A stretch of DNA of 64,000 bases, from positions 7,202,872 through 7,266,871 of the forward strand of contig CM021318.1 of NCBI GenBank assembly GCA_010645155.1, read 5' to 3'. The notes under the pieces were generated by a model. That model ran no database searches and was not told where the DNA came from. It worked only from the letters and a program-made list of their open reading frames with translations. Below, in pieces: positions 54,300 through 64,000 of the stretch; the first letter of the stretch is position 1, and each line of letters starts with the position of its first letter. This DNA is from Tigriopus japonicus. Its lineage: Eukaryota > Arthropoda > Copepoda > Harpacticoida > Harpacticidae. Made by a program: the position numbers and the translations under genes.

Positions 54300-57200
54300 A
54301 TTTAAAGAAAACTAGCATTTTTGTCCCCTAGATGGCCTTCACACACCTTGCCTTAGGTGCCCTCTCTTGTTCTCAAAATGAACAACTCGTCATCCGAGCA
54401 AACCTCCTTTAGGAAGCTCAGTTGAGCTTCAATCTAACAGATAAAGTTATAATATGAAAAATATGGTGTTGTGGCAAAATATTTGGACCAAATTTACCAT
54501 CACTTGGTCTTGTGGCGAGCGTATGCTTGCCGCTCGTTGATGTGCTCCATCTGTGATGTATATATGTCGATGTACTGGTCAAATATAGTTAGTCCACTAC
54601 CATCTCTCGACTCACTTATACATGGCAGGCCTTGCGTTCGCCATAGTCTGAACAGGTCTGACCCAATAGTCCTAAACATGAAGAGAAATCAATTCTAAAA
54701 CCTAAGTCGCAATTTTGGCGCTATGGTGGATCAATGGAGATGGGTGAATCAATTAAGATGAGGGATCAGATGAGAATAGTACTGATGCGACCAAATTGGC
54801 CGTTTCTTTGTATTTTTGTTTGGGTCTTTAAAATATTTGTTTGTTTGGGACAAATTTGCATCATTTCCAAATAAAAACAGTGTTGCTTTTATTAAAAAAA
54901 TTTAAATAAAAGCAGATTTTAGGCAGAGCTTTGCCATTTTGTTTTTTAGGGTCAAAATCTGACCTGACCGCAACTAAACATTTCAACAGGCAATAGACCT
55001 GATCTACCATAAAATATGGCAGCACTGCCAACTCAAAAGTTCGAGTGTTGCCAAATTGGTCCCTGTTTAGGTCTTTTCAATAACTTCAATACAACCTGCC
55101 CTTTTTAACAGCAATAACCTTCCGAGTCAAAACTGGCACCACTTCTGGTTTGAAACACATCACTACTTTCTGATGATCATTTTAGTCACAATAATAAATG
55201 CTATGGAAAGGATTTATTGGTCTAAGAAGTATACTCCGTACAACTGTAAACACTTAAATTTGACCTTCGAAAGTTCTCATAGACCTTAGGTTTCTTTTGA
55301 CTTTTTTCCCATTCAAGGGGGAATCACTTTTGGCAATCCTGCTTTTCTGGGAGACTAAAGCAATCAACATCCGTTGACTTCTTTTTCTGATTTGTTTGTT
55401 TTTTAATTGTGATTTGTATTTGCTTTGTAAATGTTGATTGTTTGTCTTTGCTTATTCTTTGTTATATTTTGTCAATAGAGAATAACTTTAAATCAAGGGG
55501 GGTTTTGTTTTGCCTTCACCTAGCGATGAATGTTGGAGTTTCGATTAAATATCCCTATGGACTAACTAGTCATGTCAGTCTATTTCTTTCGTTCTTTCTC
55601 TGGATTCGAAAACTCACTTGACAACGGTGACCTTCAGCTCTAGCTTGCCTTGAAAGGAAGCTTGAGATAGAGTGAGCTATGCTGAAAATGAAAAGAAGAG
55701 CAAATAGAGGGGATCAGTTAGGAATAGAAAACTTCGGAGTTTTCGTCGAGTGGGTATTGATCAGAGTGGAAACTCGTCAGTGAATGAAATTTTATCGCAA
55801 AATCTGATTCACATCTGCTTAATTGTGTGATATCACTCGTTTGGGATTATGTGGGAGGAACTTTGATATTGTTGAGTCATCGTCTCTTCTTGCAATTGCG
55901 AGATCAATTTAGAAATTATTGTTTTGAGAACAAGAGAGCTAAGAAACACGAACAAAGAGCATCCCTCTAAAAGTGTGGAAAAAGACAATGATTTATTGGT
56001 GAAATGTAAATAACACGAGTCTTATTTTAGGGAATCGGACTTAAGAAAAAAAAACAAATATTTCAAATCATTTTTTCTCCCAACTTTATCGATACTTCAT
56101 AATTTACAGTTTTATCTGGCTGGTACTAGATGGCACTGTATGCGCTATGTGAAACAAAAAAAGCATTACCTTGAAGCGCCTAAAGTGTAGCGGCAAAAAT
56201 GAAACTACTTTTTGATTTTCTCAAATTTGAATGAACGCTCGAAATCGTCCTGAACCATAAGAATGCTCGTGATGTAACACCATTTTAACAGAACACAAGA
56301 CCCGAAGTGTCAATTTCTGTTCCGAAAAAAATCCCTCCAAGCTTCGGCTGGAAGTGGAACCAAGAATGGGTTCGTGATACAAAGTTCTGGCCTTAATGAA
56401 TCCCCTTAATATTAATCATGAGGCAAATTTTCCAATTATGTGCCTTATTTGGTGCGCAAGCCATTGGTTCCTCATGCGTGATGTGCCACTAATTCATTTA
56501 CCTACCTCTGTAAGCTCTCACTTAATCAAATGGGAATGTGAACCCCCAGGGTAATGGCCATCACACAGGGTCGTCAGTGCATTTATTGTTTTTAGAACCC
56601 TTCCAAAACAACTGCAACCGCAATGTCACGAATATGAAGTCCTACACATGACATTCAAGTCAACGAAAACCCTATCTACTGACAACCTTAGTTTTAATAT
56701 TTTGGTTATTCCAAAGAGCGACCCTGTTTCTGTTTGATCTGGGTTCGGGATTCTGCCAGAAAGAGAGAGAAAGAGAGCGAACCTGGCAAGTTCTAAATTG
56801 ATTTTCCCAAAGACTGACAGGCCAATTACGAGAACTAATTACCACTTCACCGTTCAAACATTTGCCAAAGGCTCACGATCAACGAATGAGATGACCGATT
56901 CTAGCTAGCCCCAAGGCAACGAGAATGCATCAATAAAATGACCCCCTCTTCGTCCCAAGACTTGGAAAAGTTTGGGGATGCACATTTGGGGTTTCTTCAA
57001 ATTGGCGAGTGAATCTGAAAGGTACCCATGCACAGAGTGAGAAGCATAAAAAATCTATGAAGGATCTGTCGAATCTAATTGGATGACAAATGGAACCGAC
57101 TTTCCTTTCACTTTGGCTCCGAAATCCGATTAGATGAAATCCAAGCCGGGGAAATGAAAAAGGACTTTTGATGCATTTACTCCTTCCAACAGCGGTATGC

Positions 57201-60200
57201 AAATGGACTCATGTGTAAATCCTACTCACATTTCCTAATTCATTTTCGAAATCACAATTCACTGTCATGTAAACAATGGAACAAATACCCCCTTTTTTAG
57301 CACAACACAAGTTGAAATGGTTGTTAATGAAACATGCCCATGAAAATATGGAACAAGATTTGATTTATATCAGAAACATACGGCTATGTATAGTAATAAT
57401 ACATTAATTGTAATTTGACCTTGTTTGTTCGAGAGTCCACAATGGCAAGAGCATCCTTCCATCTTTTGACGGCTAAAGAGGAACCAGAAATGGAGGAAAT
57501 TAATCCAACTAGGGCAATCCAAGATCCGATAAGCCAATTCCGTTGATTTCCAATCTCAGCCAGATCTTGGGTTGACAAGACAGAATGTGTTGGTCTTGGC
57601 AGGGGTAGTTTGGCACGAAAAACCTCCTAATAATCTTGTTGCTTAGGCTTGCTAGTCTTGTGGAGAAAGAAGTAGCAAAAGAAGAAGAAGGTAAGTAAGG
57701 GGGGACTTTTCTCGCTCACTTGAATCCTAAGCTGATTTAGATCTGTCACTTTAACTAACTCCAATCCTCTTGCTTTCGGTCTCAAATTCTGCAGCATGGC
57801 CATGGCTCTATAAGAAAAGAGAACACGGCTTCCCTACTTGCTCAGAGATCTAGAAAGGTTGGTCAAATCGCCAAAGCACATTTTTGTCCATTTCTCCGTT
57901 TAAGATCTCTATCCGTCCCCTGTGATCAGCTAGGGCACTTTACACTCTTGTTGTCAGATCATCAGATGCGTGTTCAATTTCAGTGCTCCTTTGTCGCCTT
58001 GCAATGCTCTTAAACGCATTCAAATCTATACTACTTAGTTCTGGTAGAGTGGCATGGTATGAACAATATAAAGCTTGTGGATGAATTTTGCTTTTTATAG
58101 AATGATGTAGAGTTATAGTCCACCGGAATTGATTGACAGCTTATCAGTGCAATGAAGTTATTCAAAATTGCAAGAGGGTGTCATCTTAGATCCTTCGTAA
58201 ATCCCATTGATTTAATTCTTGAAATTCACTATTGATTTGCATGTTCACAAGGTTTTTAGCCGTTCTGAAATCCAATCTGAGGAAAGACGAACACGCAAAC
58301 AATGTCTTTCTTGGTAGAGTTAACTAAAAGTGGTCCTTGAAAGCCTCTCCATTTTAATAATGAAATTACAATTGGACTATTAGGTACGAGAAAATGCTAA
58401 ATCTATGATTAATACCATGTTGGGGTAAATACTCATTGATTTTACGCAACTGTCATCCTCAACTAAATTCAACTCTTCAACGAAAACTCTTCCGAGAAAA
58501 TGTGTAAACGTTATTGTTTATAGTGTTTCATTTCTTCTTTAGAACATCAATATTCTTGCAATCAATTTCTTTGCAAGATACCATTTCTCATAAATTCTGT
58601 CTGCGTCAAAAACATGACTGACTTAAATTAATGTTTCTGGACCTCAATTGTGGTTTGGCACTGATATTTTTAGCTTATCTCTAGTATTATTATTACACCT
58701 CGAGGAGGTTTAAGTGAACATTTCATAAAAGCAAACCAAACAAAAATATAAATTTCAAAACTGTCAATCAAAATACTAAAATAAAATGGACATTAATTAG
58801 CATGTTTTGTAAAATCTAAGCTTCTAGTAAAGAAGATTAATAGAATTTAGTTTTAAGTAAATAATCCACTGGAGCTATATTCAATCTGAAGTGATTCTTC
58901 TGGGACAAAAATTGAGCATAAACAAATATTTGAAGCATATATCATTATGGACAAACTCCAGAAACGAAGAGAAGCTATCAAATCAAGGACAAAGAAATTG
59001 CTCGAAGTTGAGATACAGACTTAAAAAGAGTGAGAAAAAACATTTCCAAATAGTTGAAGGAGGTGGCGAATGAATCTTTTTAAAAACATCGGTACTTTGG
59101 GGCCGTATGTGGAATTAGTGATCAAGTGGGAAAGACGTGGGTTCGGCCAAACTCTTAAGTGCACTTTGTGTATTGTGACACGAATTAGTTAACGATCTTG
59201 TGTAAATTTCTACCCCCCTTTCTAATAAATCTGTGCAATTATGGTCGAACATTGAAAATGCTTCCCAGTGATTATAAACCCCATTGAATTCGTGGATCGG
59301 AACTTTTACTGGAAGAGCAACGAGAATAAAGCCCTTTATAAGTCAGAGTAAAGCTACATGATCAATTGGCACTTAGAAACAAACCGTCAATCATCTGCAA
59401 TGTTTTTAACCGTTTCTATCTCAACCTCCGGTTTTTACTCATCCCTAGTAAGTCGTAGTGATGGTGTTGTTGCCAATGTTCGGTCCTGTTTTGTTGGCTA
59501 TGCGTGCCTTGCATGCAACATTTGCGTGACAATCAAGGATCCTATCCAAACAAGTAGGAAACGAGATCTCATCATCGAATTCATTTCCCAAAATCGAAGT
59601 CCATTTCCGAAGGATCCAAATTTCAGCGGGACCGACTGATTGCTTCCTACTTAGGAACGGAAATAACATTTCTTGGAACGATCAAGGCAAGAAAACTCAA
59701 TTTCGGTGTCGGCGTCGATTCCAGGCCACCTCTTGGAACCTAGGGTTTAATGGAGAACCCAGCAGTGGGATCTCGAACAGAGAGGAGCCAAAATAACGTC
59801 GTCAATTCAGCTTGCTCCGCCGTCGATCAGGGTGAGGGGATTGTTTCCAGCCTTTGTTCTTCCTATTTTTCAGCAGACACCTTGACAAAAGCTCGATACA
59901 ATGGCGAGGCTAACATCGGACTCGAAGCCAGCCCAAATCTCCTGATTCTCAGACTTAACTCACTTCAATGCCATTGACTAGGGATGTACGGATGAACACA
60001 GTATGAAGTGAGGGTGATTTCGCCCAATACCGACATAAGCAGAGCACTCGAGTTCGACACACCATATTTCGAGTACAACAGTCAGTTGATCGTGAAGTAC
60101 AGAGAGTGGGACAAATGGTCGCAACCCAACACCAACCATATTCTGGTCATCTTGATTGAGGATAATTTTGCTTGGGGAAAATATGATAATAAAATATGAA

Positions 60201-63200
60201 TGTATAACCAAGCCACGTGTATGGAATCCTGTAAATACATCGGTTGACCCTAGAGCACGAACTTTTTGAGACCTCTAGTTGTCTAGGAGGAAAAGTAGAG
60301 AAAAATAAGTGCACCCTATTTACCTTCTCTTTTAGAGTCAGGAATCCTTTTCTCTTGTTGTGATGTATCAATGATAAAGATTCATGACATACAATATTTT
60401 GCAAGAAGGCTCAGGTGTGAGATTACGGTACGGTTTTTCAGAAAACTAGAAGAACGAGGATGTGGAACATCTTTAAGGACGGTTTATGGAGTTACAATGA
60501 GAGCCCTAATGGATAAGGGCTATTTGAAGGCGGATTTGTGATATAAGAAAATGCCCTCAACAAAATTTTATTTCATTTGAGACTTCAGCCAATAATGATT
60601 CTTCAAAAACATTTAAAGGTTGAGACGAAAGCATTCATTTTTGGTTCATTTCAAGGACTTCAGATTTGACGTTCAGATTAGAAAGAAAGAAGACATCCCA
60701 AACAAAAAACTTCGTTTGATCGAGAATGCCTTCAATTTTAAAATCCAATTTTTCCATGCTCACTAAGAAGTGATTTTTCGAAAACAAGCTTTGAAGCATG
60801 GAACTCTTCTTTTCATTTGGATTTTTTTTCAAAACTTAGCCAAATTATCATAGAAATGTCTCAAGAATCGAGTCCAGCCATTTCCAACCTCTTTCAATCG
60901 CAGTCAGACACTATCACGAGGATATTGCTTCAACCAATTTTTTCGTTCCAGTCCCCTCTGTATGTAGCTAGCTAGCCCCCTCCACAATCTGGCAAGAGCA
61001 ACCCCCTCCATCCCCCAATTTTCCTCTGTCATTGTGTCAAAACCAGTCACCCCCCATTGCGTATGGAATTGTCGTTCCTCCGATCCTCGGAGTTCGTCCG
61101 ATCCGGCTTTGACGACTTTGTTGCATTCAAACATACCCTCAATTGATACTGGATCCAGCCGAATCTCTCTTTCTCTGTGGGTCCCTTCCGAATAGGCAGC
61201 TTTCATCCAACAAATGGGCGTACGACCAATCTCGGAACGGAATTAGCCGCACCAATTACATCCAAGCGAGCTTTGAAGTGCAAACAGGGTTCTGATGAGA
61301 CTCCATTGGTGATGATATTTTTCCAGTCAAAATTCGACGTTCGCTTAACCTGCCCGTTTATAAGATACGGAGATTCTCGGACCATCTAAGTAGATGGGGA
61401 ACTCTTTTTGGTTGTGGATGCATCAAAACAGGTTCACTTATTAATTTAGTCACATCAAACGAATCTGAGAGAGCACACACATTGTTGTGCAAGGTAACCA
61501 GCTGAACTTTGTTAAACGGTTAACTCTCTCTCATCCCTTTTCATTTAAACTGACTGCTTTCTTTGGCCCAAATTCAATTTCCTCTTTGTCAACACGAAGT
61601 CCTTTAATTTTGGAGAAATTTCAGCCAATTTTCTTGCCAAGCCTTTCGAGACACTGAGCAGTCATGGGCACAGGAGCTTATCAAAAATCTTCCCCTGACA
61701 AGTCAGCTGGATCCAGAAAATTGGGTGCATGAATGGAACATAAAAATTTGTGGATTTCAACGTTCTCTAAGAGCCTAATCAATAACAACTTCTTTGTATT
61801 GTTTCACAAACAATATTTTGGAAAAAATATATTGAAATGATTAAATGTGGCATTTTTCGGTCAAAATAGAAGTCCATCTCCAATTGAGGTGTGAAGTGTG
61901 CCCATTATCTTATGAAATGACTTCACGCGACCATGATGGAGGACCACATCGACGGTTTGAAAGAGTCGGGATCGACTTGCTTGTGGGGTAGAGTCCCATC
62001 TTGCTCCCTGCCAGAATTGTAATCACTAGAGAACCTCTAACGGATCCATGGCAATACTATGGTCTACCAGATGTTTCAATGTGAATAGATAGTTTATTTC
62101 AAAAGGACTTCTTTGGATAGAGCAAGGCTTTTATGTTTTTTAATGTGACTGTGTTGTTTCTGGTCTGGCCATGAGTTTCGAGTTGCTCATTTCAAACCTT
62201 GGTGATAACACGTGGATCCGATGCCCAATGGCTAAGCCTGTCACGTTTTTGGTTTTGAATATAAATGTTACATGGCCTTAGGGCACCCACAAAAATTTGC
62301 TATTGAACTTAATTGTTGGAGGCCTGTCAAACTTAACCTTCTCATCGGGCGAAGAATGGATGATCGGTGATCCTGTCATAGGTCTTTAAAAAGCTTTTTA
62401 GTGTGGACCATTTTTGTTCCTGGTAAATACAATAATAAGATGTTTATAAAAGTTGTTCCTGTTATTGATGCGGCTAAAAAACAGTATTGCATATCTTTTT
62501 CTCCCAAGTTGGTGTCTCTAAATTGTCTGCGAGTCAGACTGTTTTGCACTTTTTAAACAAAACCTAAAAAAACATTTGGTCATATGGGTAGTTAATCAAT
62601 GCTTTAACCGAAAGTTGTAACTCGATGTGGGAAGTGTATCCTTAAAATGAGACGAGGCATCTGAATCAAACGATAAACAAAAATTAACCCTTAAAGAGCC
62701 AATTTAACATATTGCGAAAGATGATGAAACAAGTCCAAAAAATGTGTTAAATTGCCCATCCAATGGTAATTTGAAGTTGTATTTAAATCAAATCTTTTTT
62801 AGATTGGGATTTAGAGCAAGATGAACCCCAAAGCGAATTTCCAACCTCTACGTTTTGGACCAAAACACTTCCACTCTCTAAGTTCCATGAACAATTAATG
62901 AAAGGATGGGTCACTCTAAAAGTATGCCGTCTACCACAATATTCCGAAAAAAGAAATAAACTTTAAATTTTTAGCTTTTATCGCTAGAAATGGCTATGCC
63001 GCCAAATTTTTATTTAAAACTTCGTCCCAGAAATTGCAAGGAAAAACTGTCATTATTTCAATCTACAGTTCTTATAAAGTCCATGCGCAATCAATCCCCA
63101 TCGACATCCGTGCCCAAGTATGAATCTTTTACTCCACTGTTTAGAGTTGAAGACGAGCGAGCCTCTTAGTGATGGTGGAAGAAAAAAATTCCATCTTCTC

Positions 63201-64000
63201 GTGGAAAGCTCTCTAAACTTCAAAGTCAAGTTATTCGTCCTCGGGCGAAGCGGAATCAGTGCGGGTGGGTGAGCGGAAGCGGATTGGAACCAGAAAATTT
63301 TGGCGAGCTCCACTCTACTTTCTTTTTCCCTCTGTCTTTGTCCGGATAAGCTAAGGACCAACTACAATGAGAGAGAGAGAGAGAAAGACGGAGGGAACGA
63401 AAGAAAGACGGAAAGAATCAAAGACAATCTGGCAAAGTGGAGGAAGAAAGCCATTCTCGAGTTGTTTGAAGTGCGCTTTTCACGCCACCCATCCAAATGG
63501 AGAAACCAATCCCAGCTAATAAAATGCTAATCTTATTTACGCAGCTGAAATTCGAGCCTTTGAGATCCGACGAAACAGCGACAGTATTGAAAAGGACTGG
63601 ACAAACTTGTCGATTTGTCGATCGCCATAATTGGCGAGTAGAAAAGAAAATGTGGCATAAAACCTTTTGCGACCCCACTTCTTCCAACAAAAACCTAGTA
63701 CTGCTTGCTTTTCTTAGCCCGTACTCATGTCCCAATCCAAAAATGAAGCACAATAAAATATTGATAACAATCGACGCTATTTACCGCAAGTAACGAACAA
63801 AATATGTGTTATATGATCCCCTTCATAGTTCGCATTTCTGTCATAACTATTGCACTACTACTAATAAACTAATTGTTCTATCCCCGTTATGCTCTCATCT
63901 GTGATCAACGCTCGCTCCTGTATTATTCCAATTCTGTATATAAGCCTTGTCCAATTATGAAAATATATCTAGTCATGAAACTACCATCCCGGTGATCATA
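54300..64000. other. Right flank: no supportable gene
   Basis: AT-rich DNA upstream of AMMECR1 with only short or ATG-less ORFs lacking recognisable domains. A GA microsatellite lies at 63369-63384. Any AMMECR1 5' UTR exons and promoter would fall in the left part. No tRNA, rRNA or CRISPR-like structure is seen. Confidence 0.6.
63369..63384. repeat. (GA)n microsatellite
   Basis: About eight GA units followed by an imperfect purine-rich GAAAGACGGA tract to about 63417. Confidence 0.8.

Noticed and set aside
57384..57578. 64-codon minus-strand ORF with a regular coding look
   Set aside because: No true ATG-linked exon structure or domain; possibly an element fragment but unsupported.
59979..60000. 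TAGGGATGTACGG resembling a hAT terminus
   Set aside because: No partner inverted repeat or target duplication was found in the following 4 kb.

Overview
The window is nuclear DNA of an animal, most likely an arthropod and plausibly a crustacean such as a copepod. The evidence is multi-exon genes with GT-AG introns (many of 60-150 bp beside others over 1 kb), three animal protein families, and a short interstitial run of the arthropod telomere unit TTAGG. The species cannot be fixed from the sequence. One assembly gap (117 N) is present.

Layout. (1) 27-7937, minus strand: 5' half of the DmX / DMXL / Rabconnectin-3 alpha gene, a very large WD40 protein. Fourteen coding exons (about 1389 residues) can be joined in one frame; the rest lies beyond the left edge. 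(2) 5397-6268, plus strand: an intronless ORF nested antisense in DmX intron 5. It is broken by the N gap, which is flanked by a perfect 68-bp duplication; taking out one copy plus the gap leaves one continuous frame of about 205 codons. (3) 7938-34146: about 26 kb with no supportable coding exon, between two divergently oriented genes. It probably holds regulatory DNA and the missing first exon(s) of the next gene. (4) 34147-51687, plus strand: an ADAMTS-like gene of the ADAMTSL1/ADAMTSL3 - MADD-4/Punctin - nolo family, resolved into 18 exons (1449 codons plus stop) with eleven thrombospondin type 1 repeats (TSRs), an ADAMTS cysteine-rich segment, one Ig domain and a C-terminal PLAC domain. 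The signal-peptide exon is not found. A 485-bp hAT-like MITE lies in its last intron. (5) 52945-53952, minus strand: a complete four-exon AMMECR1 gene, convergent with the ADAMTSL gene. (6) 54300-64000: no supportable gene.

The three conserved genes do not form a pathway. DmX is an intracellular V-ATPase assembly/trafficking factor, the ADAMTSL protein is a secreted matrix/synapse organiser, and AMMECR1 is an intracellular protein of unresolved biochemistry. I found no strong case for a new biological system. The points most worth a second look are the nested antisense ORF and its assembly artefact, the hAT-like MITE, a weak DmX splice donor competing with a strong frame-breaking one, and the lineage-specific architecture of the ADAMTSL protein (no spacer domain, a basic insert in the Ig domain).
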